Positions 1 through 7,212 are shown, numbered from the stretch's first letter. The stretch is DNA of 10,071 bases from Alphaproteobacteria bacterium (GCA_021776015.1 JAJFGT010000140.1:1-10071); one strand, 5' to 3'. A program made the numbers and translations. Notes: generated by a model not told the origin, from the letters alone.

Positions 1-758
1 CCTCTCCCGATTTCCCTAATAAGTTTGGCTTCACACCTCTTATGATAACAGCTCAAGGAAGAGACTTTCGTGAAATACGATGGACGGATAGTGACGCAGA
101 ATATGAGGAAACAGCAAAAGTCTTATTGGATGGAGGAGCAAATAAAGATCTTATGGATGAGGATCATAAAACGGCTTATAATCATGCATTAACTTGTGTA
201 GATCGAGATATTAGTCTAGGGAGTATACCGAGTATGGTGATGTCTCCCAAAAGTGCTTATCTGGGAAGTGTCTTTAATACAGTTGCAAAATATGGTTTTG
301 CTAGGGTGTGTGAAAATCTAATCGCTATGATCAAAGAAGATAAGTTAGACCCATTATCTTTTATCGATAAATCGTGGACTAATATTAATAATAAAGAAGG
401 CCATAGACCATTATATATAGCCTTTGAACATAACAATATAAAAGTAGCAGAAGTTCTTTTAGGGGAAGGTGTTCCTCCTCTTACTCCTCTCGAAGCCACA
501 GATATTTTCTTAAAAGTTGCTCAGGGAAATTCGAAATCAATTGATACTTTAAATTATTTTATAGATAATAATCTGGTCGATATAAGGAAAAAAACAGGAA
601 AGAAAACCATCTTGGATCAAGCCTTGTCTGATGCAAAATATCCTGATGTTCAAACTTTTTTAAAGGATCATATAAAGGGAATTAAGACTGATAAAAATTT
701 GCAAGTCTCTATGGATGCTCTTAAAAAAGCTGGGTTGATTAATTTAAATAATGAATAA
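1..758 (+). CDS. Ankyrin-repeat protein, 5' end outside the window
   Basis: The reading frame is open from base 3, so the ATG at 42 is not the true start. The 13 codons before it read into an ankyrin signature, FGFTPLMITAQ, which is the typical G-TPL-AA turn and first helix. About 251 residues are visible. A second ankyrin-like unit is ETAKVLLDGGANKDL, with an insertion between its helices. A clear third is GHRPLYIAFEHNNIKVAEVL followed by LGEGV. The remaining C-terminal part is helical and hydrophilic, with no catalytic motif or membrane segment. Ankyrin repeats bind proteins; in host-associated bacteria they are often secreted effectors, but no secretion signal can be judged with the N-terminus missing. 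The gene is more AT-rich than the housekeeping genes (bases 541-600 hold 13 G/C of 60). It lies 48 bases upstream of the kinase-like gene on the same strand. The fold is fairly certain; the function is unknown. Confidence 0.85.
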   Translation, partial: SPDFPNKFGFTPLMITAQGRDFREIRWTDSDAEYEETAKVLLDGGANKDLMDEDHKTAYNHALTCVDRDISLGSIPSMVMSPKSAYLGSVFNTVAKYGFARVCENLIAMIKEDKLDPLSFIDKSWTNINNKEGHRPLYIAFEHNNIKVAEVLLGEGVPPLTPLEATDIFLKVAQGNSKSIDTLNYFIDNNLVDIRKKTGKKTILDQALSDAKYPDVQTFLKDHIKGIKTDKNLQVSMDALKKAGLINLNNE

Positions 759-806
759 TATGGAAATAGAGGGGTTTTTCAAAGAATTCTCTTGTGATGG
801 AAGCTC

Positions 807-1676
807 ATGGTAGAGGGGCTATCAGGAACAGTCGAGCCTATAAGTCAGAAGTTACTGGATGTATTTGGTCAACAAAATGCTCTTGTGATTAAAAACTTTA
901 AGCCGCCATTTTCAGATAATCCGGATACACATACTGATTATCTGAATGAAGTAACAGTTTTGTCTGTTTTGGATCGTTATCGCGATAAACTGCCCTTTGA
1001 AATCCCCAAACTAATACAGCACGGAGTCTATCCTAATCGTAAAGATGCTCAGGATCCCATTGCATTCATTAAGATGACGGAGCTAAAAAATTCTTTATCA
1101 AATATAGATTTTACATCTGTGACACGTTCGATGTGGGTGGATTATGCACGGCATAGTGGACAGGCGTTAACAACCTTACACGCGCTGAAAATAAAGCTAC
1201 AGGATCAATACCATTTAAAACGCAATCCCTTGCAAACCATGCTCCAAAGTTTTGAAATACACCCCATGGCCCTTGAAAATAAAGAAATCACAGAGGCTCT
1301 CTCATTAAAACTTCATGGCATGGAAGGGGAGCGTGTCTTTGTCCATGCTGATTTTCATTCTACGAATTTATTTGCAGACTCTTTTGGCCGCGCCGTAACC
1401 GGTGTAACCGGTGTATGTGATTTTTCTTGTTCTGGTTTGGGAGTCAAAGAACTTGATTTTTTCCCTCATATTTATATGGGTGGAGAAATAGAGACTGCTT
1501 TTTTTGAAGGATATAGAAGTGTAAAACATGAGCCCCTCAATGAACAGAATGTAGCTATAGTCCGTGCTTTGGCAGTTCTTTATTCTAAATTCCAAGTGGA
1601 TTTACAATATAAACAGGCCTCTGAAGCAGTCCAAGAATTTTCTAAAAATAAGATTCAAAGTCCAAAAGTTACTTGA
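807..1676 (+). CDS. APH/choline-kinase-fold phosphotransferase
   Basis: The 289-residue product has the layout of the aminoglycoside phosphotransferase (APH) family, ATP-dependent small-molecule kinases with a protein-kinase fold. In the N-lobe, ALVIKNFK (about 25-32) resembles the ATP-lysine strand and NEVTVLSVL (47-55) the helix carrying the partner glutamate. The catalytic loop is VHADFHSTNLF (179-189), with Asp182 as likely base and Asn187 for metal. CDFSCSGLG (204-212) supplies the second metal aspartate, Asp205. AFFEGYRS (231-238) is a typical APH tail. An in-frame stop (TGA at 795) lies just upstream, making 807 the first ATG in the frame; a GGAAG at 799-803 is only 3 bases away, closer than usual. 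The substrate cannot be read: it could be choline, a sugar, an amino alcohol, a thiamine precursor or an antibiotic. Co-transcription with the preceding ankyrin gene is possible. A 9-base tandem repeat lies just before Asp205. Confidence 0.85.
   Translation: MVEGLSGTVEPISQKLLDVFGQQNALVIKNFKPPFSDNPDTHTDYLNEVTVLSVLDRYRDKLPFEIPKLIQHGVYPNRKDAQDPIAFIKMTELKNSLSNIDFTSVTRSMWVDYARHSGQALTTLHALKIKLQDQYHLKRNPLQTMLQSFEIHPMALENKEITEALSLKLHGMEGERVFVHADFHSTNLFADSFGRAVTGVTGVCDFSCSGLGVKELDFFPHIYMGGEIETAFFEGYRSVKHEPLNEQNVAIVRALAVLYSKFQVDLQYKQASEAVQEFSKNKIQSPKVT
1395..1412 (+). repeat. In-frame 9-bp tandem repeat in the kinase gene
   Basis: GTAACCGGT occurs twice back to back and encodes Val-Thr-Gly twice (residues 197-202), directly before Val203-Cys204-Asp205-Phe. 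APH proteins usually carry a single such strand before the metal-binding aspartate, so this looks like a three-residue slippage duplication. It keeps the reading frame. Confidence 0.85.
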
Positions 1677-1702
1677 TAAAGAGAATGCCCTATATACGAT
1701 TT

Positions 1703-2191
1703 TCAGCAATAATTTTTTGTAAAGATGCTAGCTCTGTTTTTCGCTTTATCAAGAGAGCCAAGCATATCTATACTGTGAGTAAAGGTATCCGAGTCCCTTG
1801 ATAGTATACTCTTTGCAATATGACATCCGTGATCTCCTGCTTCTTGTACTTCATCTTGGTTGACTAGGTTAAGAGGGATTGATGCGGATTGCTTAGAATC
1901 TCCGTCTGTAGAGGTTGCAGTTTCATTTGCAAAATTTAGGGACAGAGAAGGCGTTTTCCACAATTTATTGTCTTCTCTATATTCGATTTTAACACTGTGA
2001 GGCGATGTCAACGTATGTGTTTTTCCATTGCCTGAATTCGCTGAAAGAAGATCAATGGTTTGAATTTGTAAATAGGGTGTATTTATAAAAAGTGAGAGAC
2101 CAAGAAGCCCTCCACCTGCAATAAGCAAACGTTTGAGAGTTTTGGGTTTATGTGGCTTGTCTGTTGAGACTAAGAAGGAGGGGAGTGGCAT
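1703..2191 (-). CDS. Unrecognised single-pass membrane protein
   Basis: I do not recognise this 162-residue protein. Residues 11-21 are basic (KPHKPKTLKR) and precede a glycine/leucine-rich hydrophobic stretch at about 22-37 (LLIAGGGLLGLSLFI). By the positive-inside rule the N-terminus should be cytoplasmic and residues 40-162 periplasmic. The segment could also be an uncleaved signal anchor; there is no clear cleavage site and no lipobox cysteine. The rest is polar, rich in Ser, Thr, Asp and Asn, with no enzyme motif. It has only two cysteines, Cys123 in HGCHIAKS and the last residue Cys162, which could form a disulfide. AAGGA at 2201-2205 sits 9 bases before the ATG and supports the start. 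It is convergent with the kinase gene (26 bases between stops) and divergent from the 2335 gene. Confidence 0.7.
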   Translation of the reverse strand: MPLPSFLVSTDKPHKPKTLKRLLIAGGGLLGLSLFINTPYLQIQTIDLLSANSGNGKTHTLTSPHSVKIEYREDNKLWKTPSLSLNFANETATSTDGDSKQSASIPLNLVNQDEVQEAGDHGCHIAKSILSRDSDTFTHSIDMLGSLDKAKNRASIFTKNYC

Positions 2192-2229
2192 CTTTAAATG
2201 TCCTTTTCTCTAAATATTGTATGACTATC

Positions 2230-2259
2230 TTAATAGCATGTTTTTTTATAAAGCATCAA
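2230..2259 (-). promoter_or_regulatory. Candidate sigma-70 promoter for the 1703-2191 gene
   Basis: Read on the minus strand, TTGATG (2259-2254) is followed after 18 bases by TATTAA (2235-2230). It would give a leader of about 30 to 40 bases ahead of the ATG at 2191. AT-rich sequence makes chance matches common, so this is tentative. Confidence 0.4.
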
Positions 2260-2273
2260 TCCTTATTTGAATA

Positions 2274-2301
2274 TTGATTTCCATATTTATGTATGTTATC
2301 T
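2274..2301 (+). promoter_or_regulatory. Candidate sigma-70 promoter for the 2335-2664 gene
   Basis: TTGATT (2274-2279) and TTATCT (2296-2301) are separated by 16 bases and lie about 33 bases before the start codon. The element is back to back with the minus-strand candidate at 2230-2259, fitting a divergent promoter region. Confidence 0.4.
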
Positions 2302-2334
2302 TGCTCAAATATTTTCTAAAAATTAGGTGTAAAA

Positions 2335-2664
2335 ATGAATGAACTACTTACTCTAAGCGGTGATTGGCCTCTTTCTGATCTTAAGACAAAGAATGTCAAT
2401 CTTCAAACAATCGTTAATATGCAAGATGCTCTATTCCCATACTCCAGTAACTTGCAAGTGATAAGTATAGGGGCTTTTCCTATGCCGTCTGGAAAAACTA
2501 AATTTAAACTGGCCTTTGGTAATGCCAGTACGACTAGAGAGGAAGTGGATTGTGTTGCAAATCAGCTGGCAGAAAATAATGGTGTTACCAACCCTATTGT
2601 AGGTAGTTCTGATTTTTCTGGAGATCGTAAGAAAAAATTGGATTTTATAGAGCTTCTATCCTAA
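2335..2664 (+). CDS. Unrecognised 109-residue protein
   Basis: I do not recognise this small soluble protein. TAGGTG at 2324-2329 lies 5 bases before the ATG and is a plausible ribosome binding site. Its own promoter and a terminator overlapping its stop codon suggest a single-gene transcript. The sequence has no signal peptide or membrane segment. The middle part (LQVISIGAFPMPSGKTKFKL, about 40-59) looks like a beta hairpin, followed by a helix with the only cysteine (EEVDCVANQLAENN). The C-terminus is Asp/Lys-rich. A small alpha/beta fold is possible, but no function can be assigned. Confidence 0.65.
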   Translation: MNELLTLSGDWPLSDLKTKNVNLQTIVNMQDALFPYSSNLQVISIGAFPMPSGKTKFKLAFGNASTTREEVDCVANQLAENNGVTNPIVGSSDFSGDRKKKLDFIELLS

Positions 2665-2674
2665 GCTCGTTTTT
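2650..2674 (+). terminator. Rho-independent terminator of the 2335-2664 gene
   Basis: GAGCTT (2650-2655) pairs with AAGCTC (2663-2668) around a 7-base loop, then one G and five T (2670-2674). The stem is short (6 pairs) and overlaps the last codons and the stop. The same AAGCTC can instead pair with a second GAGCTT at 2677-2682, which would break this hairpin and place the T run in a loop. Confidence 0.55.
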
Positions 2675-2735
2675 CAGAGCTTCAATCACTGTTCTATCTT
2701 AAGGTATGCACTTTTCTATTGAAGGTCTATATGCC

Positions 2736-2765
2736 TTGATTTTAGGACTCTATAAATGCTATAAC
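2736..2765 (+). promoter_or_regulatory. Candidate promoter of the mtaB-ftsY operon
   Basis: TTGATT (2736-2741) and TATAAC (2760-2765) are 18 bases apart. Transcription would be expected to start about 6 to 8 bases after the -10, that is at 2771-2773, on or next to the mtaB ATG at 2773. No Shine-Dalgarno sequence precedes that ATG at normal distance; the nearest AGGA (2744-2747) is about 25 bases away. An alternative -10, TATAAA at 2751-2756, has no good -35 partner. Confidence 0.45.
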
Positions 2766-2772
2766 CCGCAGA

Positions 2773-4038
2773 ATGACTAAAGATAATCTACCCGAGCTCG
2801 TGACATTTGGATGTCGCCTCAATAGTTATGAGAGTGAAGTGATGCGCTCTCATGCTGAAAAGGCGGGGCTAACGGACTCTATTATTATCAATACATGTGC
2901 AGTGACTAAAGAGGCTGAGCGTCAAGCACGGCAATCCATTCGTAAACTTCACCGAGAAAATCCCGATAAGAAGATCATTGTGACGGGCTGTTCTGCTCAG
3001 ATTACACCTGATATGTATGCCACAATGGAAGAGGTCAGCCATGTCATTGGAAATGATGTAAAGTTGGAATCTAAGACATGGTTAAATATGGGCTCTGAGG
3101 GGCAGGGCCCTAAAGTTCTTGTGAATGACATTATGAGTGTCAAAGAAACAGCCTCTCACCTTGTTGAAGGGTTTGAAGGGCGAGCTCGTGCCTTTGTACA
3201 GGTACAAAATGGCTGTGATCATCGGTGTACTTTTTGTATTATTCCTTATGGGCGAGGGAATTCCCGCTCTGTTCCCGTCGGTGATATTGTCAATCAAGTC
3301 CGTGCCTTAGTAGAACAAGGCTATAAAGAGATTGTATTGACGGGGGTTGATGTCACATCTTATGGCCCTGATTTACCTGGAGAACCAAGTTTTGGTCAAA
3401 TGATCCGTCGTGTATTGGCGTTGGTGCCTGAATTGCCACGATTGAGACTTTCCTCTCTTGACCCTGTTGAGATAGATGATGATTTATGGCACTTAATTGC
3501 AGATGAGCCTCGCCTGATGCCTCACTTGCATATGAGCTTACAAGCGGGGGACGATATGGTCTTAAAGCGTATGAAACGTCGTCATTTGCGTCAAGATGCC
3601 ATTAACATGGCAAAGCGTGCTCATGATTTACGCCCCGATATGGCACTGGGTGCTGATATTATTGCAGGATTTCCAACGGAAACGGATGCGATGTTCCAAA
3701 ATACGCTCAATATTATAGAGGAATGTGCCTTGGTCTATTGTCACATCTTTCCTTATTCAGAAAGAGAAGGGACGCCTGCTGCAAAAATGCCTCAAGTTCC
3801 ACATCCTGTTCGTAAGGAGCGAGCTTCTTTGCTTAGAGAAGAAGGTGAAAAACAGCTTAAAATATTTCTGACAAATCAAATTAAGAAAGAACACAAAGTC
3901 ATTGTTGAAAAAGGAAGTTTTGGACGTTCTGAAAATTTTTCTCCTGTGAGGCTTTCTCAAGACTATGAGCAGGGGAAGTTATTAACTGTTATTCCGCAAT
4001 CTCTTGAAAATAATGTTCTCATAGAGTCTGTTTCCTGA
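2773..4038 (+). CDS. mtaB: tRNA (t6A37) methylthiotransferase MtaB
   Basis: MtaB is a radical-SAM enzyme that turns N6-threonylcarbamoyladenosine at position 37 of ANN-decoding tRNAs into its 2-methylthio form, using two iron-sulfur clusters. The 421 residues match the family's usual length. The N-terminal methylthiotransferase domain opens with TFGCRLNSYESEVM and holds the three cluster ligands Cys14, Cys42 (INTCAVT) and Cys73 (VTGCSAQ). The radical-SAM motif is Cys148-x3-Cys152-x2-Cys155 in NGCDHRCTFCIIPYGRG. The last 60 or so residues resemble the RNA-binding TRAM region. TFGCRLN, rather than the forms seen in MiaB or RimO, together with the context favours MtaB. The ATG at 2773 is the only one after an upstream in-frame TAG (2743-2745) and fits family N-termini, yet has no ribosome binding site. 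The gene heads an operon with ftsY, an order common in Alphaproteobacteria. Confidence 0.95.
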   Translation: MTKDNLPELVTFGCRLNSYESEVMRSHAEKAGLTDSIIINTCAVTKEAERQARQSIRKLHRENPDKKIIVTGCSAQITPDMYATMEEVSHVIGNDVKLESKTWLNMGSEGQGPKVLVNDIMSVKETASHLVEGFEGRARAFVQVQNGCDHRCTFCIIPYGRGNSRSVPVGDIVNQVRALVEQGYKEIVLTGVDVTSYGPDLPGEPSFGQMIRRVLALVPELPRLRLSSLDPVEIDDDLWHLIADEPRLMPHLHMSLQAGDDMVLKRMKRRHLRQDAINMAKRAHDLRPDMALGADIIAGFPTETDAMFQNTLNIIEECALVYCHIFPYSEREGTPAAKMPQVPHPVRKERASLLREEGEKQLKIFLTNQIKKEHKVIVEKGSFGRSENFSPVRLSQDYEQGKLLTVIPQSLENNVLIESVS

Positions 4039-4053
4039 TAGGGTATTCATATT

Positions 4054-5250
4054 ATGATGTTTTGGCGTAAAAAGAAAAATGCTGCTGAACAAGAGGTTCA
4101 GGATGCTGAGGATAAAATCCTCCACCCAGAGGGCGCTCCCGAGATTGAGCCCCCGACTGAGTATGACTCTGAAATCAATGAGAATCTTAAGCGCGAGTTA
4201 GAGCCTACGGAAACTGAAATCCTTGACGAGATGGTTGAAGAGGAGCCTCTTCCTGAACAAGATCCCCTTGAGGCTGTAAAAAATAAAACAGAATCTATAG
4301 AAAGTGGAGGATGGTTCTCTCGTCTCTCAGAAGGGCTTTCAAAATCATCGCGCAAGATGACAAAAAATCTTGGCGCCGTTCTTACAAAAAAGAAATTAGA
4401 TGAAGGCGCTGTTGAAGCGTTGGAAGAGGCTTTGATCGAGGCAGATCTCGGCCCTCAAACAGCGGCAAGTTTAGCGGCCGCTATTGCCAAAGACCGTTTT
4501 GGAAAAGATGTTGATGAATATGAAATCAGACGAGCATTAGCTGATAAAATTTCAGATATTTTAAAGCCTGTGGCGCAAGAATTAGACATTAAGCCTTTAA
4601 ATTCTGGCCCCCGTGTTATTTTAGTGTGTGGGGTGAATGGTGTTGGAAAAACAACCACAATTGGGAAGCTTGCTTATAATATGCACTACAAGCAAGGTAA
4701 GAAAATTGTAATGGCTGCCGGAGATACTTTTCGAGCGGCTGCTTTGGAACAGCTTGAAATTTGGGCAAACCGTGTTGGGTGTCCCTTGGTCAAGAAAGAA
4801 TTAGGTTCGGATGCCGCTGCTGTTGCCTATGAAGCGTATGCTAAGGCCAAAGAAGATGGGGCTGATATTCTTTTGATCGATACCGCAGGACGGCTTCATA
4901 ATAAAGCTAATTTAATGGATGAACTTGAAAAGATTATCCGTGTTTTGAAAAAGCATGATGAAACAATTCCTCATTCAACGCTTTTGGTCTTGGATGCAAC
5001 GACTGGGCAAAATGCTCACGCACAGCTTAAAAGCTTTAAAGAGGTTGCTAACATTACAGGGCTTATTGTCACGAAACTAGATGGATCTGCAAAAGGAGGC
5101 GTTGTCGTCTCTTTGGCAGATCAATTTAAACTTCCTATCCATGCCATTGGCGTCGGAGAAGAAATTGAAGATTTACAAATCTTCCATCCTGATGAGTTTG
5201 CCTGCTCCTTAATGGGGATTGATCCCGATGAATTTGCAGATGTTGCCTAA
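4054..5250 (+). CDS. ftsY: Signal recognition particle receptor FtsY
   Basis: FtsY is the membrane-associated GTPase that docks the Ffh-4.5S RNA particle with its nascent membrane protein at the translocon. The 398-residue product has the full layout: a basic N-terminal tip (FWRKKK), an acidic A domain (about 13-80), a helical N domain (about 85-175) and the SRP GTPase domain. GTPase motifs are GVNGVGKT (193-200), the insertion-box region AAGDTFRAAALEQL (221-234), DTAGR (276-280) and TKLDGSAKGG (340-349), then GVGE-IEDL (367-374). Nothing is missing. Two ATGs stand in tandem at 4054 and 4057; AGGG at 4040-4043, 10 bases before the first, could serve either. The 15-base gap from mtaB points to co-transcription, and the stop codon touches the start of the Nudix gene. 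Confidence 0.97.
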   Translation: MMFWRKKKNAAEQEVQDAEDKILHPEGAPEIEPPTEYDSEINENLKRELEPTETEILDEMVEEEPLPEQDPLEAVKNKTESIESGGWFSRLSEGLSKSSRKMTKNLGAVLTKKKLDEGAVEALEEALIEADLGPQTAASLAAAIAKDRFGKDVDEYEIRRALADKISDILKPVAQELDIKPLNSGPRVILVCGVNGVGKTTTIGKLAYNMHYKQGKKIVMAAGDTFRAAALEQLEIWANRVGCPLVKKELGSDAAAVAYEAYAKAKEDGADILLIDTAGRLHNKANLMDELEKIIRVLKKHDETIPHSTLLVLDATTGQNAHAQLKSFKEVANITGLIVTKLDGSAKGGVVVSLADQFKLPIHAIGVGEEIEDLQIFHPDEFACSLMGIDPDEFADVA

Positions 5251-5745
5251 ATGCTAGCGGACTCTTCTGATATTGGGCGCTTCATGTTCGGTGTTGGTGC
5301 TCTTATACAATATAAAGAGACAGATAAAATTCTAATTTTAAAACGTGCCTCTCGTCCCGCCGATTTTAATAAAAATCAGTGGGAGCTTTTATATGGACGA
5401 AAAGCTCAATTTGAAGAGCTTACAACGACACTTTCTCGTGAAATCAAAGAGGAAATTGGCTTTGATAATATAAAGATTAAAAAAATTCTGAGAACATGGC
5501 ATTTTTTTAGAGGGAAAAAAGAAGCAGATAAAGAGATTCTTGGAATAACATTCTGGTGCCAGACAGATCAAAAAGAAGTGGTGTTGAGTGATGAACACAC
5601 AGAGTATCAGTGGGTCACGCCTTCTGAAGCATTGGAATTAATCTCTGTAGAGGGCATTCAAAACGATATTAAAATGTTTATAGAGCATCGAAAAACTTTA
5701 AAATCAGCCTTATCTCGTCCTGATGGTGAGATGATAGTTTTTTAA
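5251..5745 (+). CDS. Nudix hydrolase, third gene of the mtaB operon
   Basis: Nudix enzymes cleave nucleoside diphosphates linked to another group, using magnesium bound by the Nudix box. The box here is complete: Gly49-x5-Glu55-x7-Arg63-Glu64-Ile-Lys-Glu67-Glu68-Ile-Gly70-Phe71. It is preceded by ILILKRASRP and NQWELLYG, a common MutT-type layout but without the usual Pro-Gly-Gly before the box. The substrate cannot be read; options include oxidised nucleotides, NDP-sugars and isopentenyl diphosphate. The 164-residue length is normal for the family. The ATG directly follows the ftsY stop with no gap and no clear ribosome binding site, so translation may be coupled to ftsY. A second in-frame ATG at 5284 (Met12), just before the domain, is an alternative. 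It is convergent with the ankyrin gene, 4 bases between stops. Confidence 0.9.
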   Translation: MLADSSDIGRFMFGVGALIQYKETDKILILKRASRPADFNKNQWELLYGRKAQFEELTTTLSREIKEEIGFDNIKIKKILRTWHFFRGKKEADKEILGITFWCQTDQKEVVLSDEHTEYQWVTPSEALELISVEGIQNDIKMFIEHRKTLKSALSRPDGEMIVF

Positions 5746-5749
5746 AGTC

Positions 5750-7180
5750 TTAAAAATGATCAAGGCATTGGCATTTAACTGTCTTAGGAAGAGTGAAGGT
5801 TTTAACTGAAGGGGGCGGTGCTTTTGCCATTTCTGTCAAAAGCAACTGAGCCGCATTTGCTTCGTCGCCCGAATAATCGCTAACATTCAGTTGAAATCCT
5901 TTTTGAGTTAAGGCCTGTGCGACAGGAACGTATAATGGTATATTTTTATCATTCCATGAGATTTTTTCAAGCATTGCTGAATATGCTTTCGTTGCTGTTT
6001 CTGAAGTCAGAGAGTGTCTGTAGCTCAATTCATCTACGAATTTAACTAAAGATTCCGTTGTTACTTTGTTGAAATGACGAGAGCTAATAGCGTCAGCAAG
6101 GTATCTTGATTTTTTTTGAACACCAGCGTCTAAAAAAACAAGACCAGCATTAATATGACCTTCATCAAAAGCTTTATCCGTGGGTGATATACATCCTAAA
6201 CGAGGGTTCCCTCTATGTTCAATATTATAATCATTCTTTGCTAGATGTTGAGCAAAGGTAGCACGGGTCTCTTCTGTTCTGTTCTGTATATTAAGATTTC
6301 CTGCGACAAGATGTGCATAGGTGGGGACATTCGTATTAGCTACAGCCCCTTTGTCTAGTCCTTGTCCTTCTAGCCATTTAAATGCAGTTAGATCTAAATT
6401 ACCAGCGGTGATGTGACCTGCATTTTGATTAGAAGCGTCTCTAACATTAACGTTTTCAACATAAGGAAGAACAGCTTTCATCAGAGGAATAGCTTGATCT
6501 CTTCTATGAATAGGGTCTGCTGCCTTTACGAAATGTCTGTCTTCTATTTTAACACCAATTTCTGCTAATTTTGGGATCATTTCGGAGCGTGCCCACATAA
6601 GAGCGTTGTCTAGCGTTGATTTTGAGACTAAATCAAGTGGATTTTTAGTGTTGGCTACGAGGGCATCAAAAATTTGGATGCGTTGTTCCGGTGTATAAAG
6701 GTCTGTTTGATAATTTTGATCTCGTTCTCCTTTAGTATCAAAGGCATGTTGTAGAAGGTGAGTGATAGACTGCGGTGTCTCTTGTGCTTGTTCTCTCTGA
6801 TGGTCATTCAACAGAAAGTCGAGGGGTTTTTCTTCCTCACACTCGAGAAGATTTGTATTTTTGCGTTCGCCAGTGGCATTAGCACCGTCTTGCGCCAGAT
6901 AAAGAGCGGCATCAAAGGCCCCATTATGAAGAGAAACGACTAAGGCGCTTGTGTGGCTTTCAGGCTGAGAAAGGCCATTCTCTCCAATTATCACTCTTCC
7001 TGAGCCAAGTGTTATGTTTGCTTTATGGTCAATATCTGCACCGCACATTTGTAGACGTTTGATTTCTGCTACATCGTTATTTCCTGCCGCTATAATGAGC
7101 TGATTAGAAAGGATTTCAATTTTTTCTGGAGAGACTACTTTTGCCATAAAGCTATTACAGATAGAGGTAAGTAATTTCAT
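5750..7180 (-). CDS. Ankyrin-repeat-like protein, 476 residues
   Basis: The product carries two recognisable ankyrin repeats near the N-terminus: NQLIIAAGNNDVAEIKRL to GADID (26-51) and TSALVVSLHNGAFDAALYLA to DGANAT (77-103). Weaker repeat-like units follow: AGHITAGNLDLTAFKWLEGQ (254-273), THLVAGNLNIQ-type sequence near 288-299, and DKAFDEGHINAGLVFLDAG (335-353). The C-terminal 120 residues show no repeat and end in KCQCLDHF, with a Cys-x-Cys pair at 470 and 472. No catalytic motif, signal peptide or membrane span is seen, so a cytoplasmic or secreted protein-binding role is the reasonable inference. The spacing of the degenerate units suggests an ankyrin solenoid that has diverged. The start at 7180 has only a weak upstream purine run (AAAGA); Met12 at 7147 is an alternative without better support. 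It is not clearly similar to the ankyrin gene at 1-758 beyond the repeats. Confidence 0.85.
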   Translation of the reverse strand: MKLLTSICNSFMAKVVSPEKIEILSNQLIIAAGNNDVAEIKRLQMCGADIDHKANITLGSGRVIIGENGLSQPESHTSALVVSLHNGAFDAALYLAQDGANATGERKNTNLLECEEEKPLDFLLNDHQREQAQETPQSITHLLQHAFDTKGERDQNYQTDLYTPEQRIQIFDALVANTKNPLDLVSKSTLDNALMWARSEMIPKLAEIGVKIEDRHFVKAADPIHRRDQAIPLMKAVLPYVENVNVRDASNQNAGHITAGNLDLTAFKWLEGQGLDKGAVANTNVPTYAHLVAGNLNIQNRTEETRATFAQHLAKNDYNIEHRGNPRLGCISPTDKAFDEGHINAGLVFLDAGVQKKSRYLADAISSRHFNKVTTESLVKFVDELSYRHSLTSETATKAYSAMLEKISWNDKNIPLYVPVAQALTQKGFQLNVSDYSGDEANAAQLLLTEMAKAPPPSVKTFTLPKTVKCQCLDHF

Positions 7181-7212
7181 TTCTAGTCTTTCTTTTGTGT
7201 CGTTAGAGGGGA

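Noticed and set aside
2756..2764. Mini-frame ATG-CTA-TAA with an AGGA upstream, as a leader peptide for mtaB
   Set aside because: Two codons are too few to support a leader peptide, and the predicted -10 box overlaps it.
3082..3297. Minus-strand open frames inside mtaB, ftsY, the first ankyrin gene and the kinase gene
   Set aside because: They lie opposite strongly supported genes and show no family motif or start signal.
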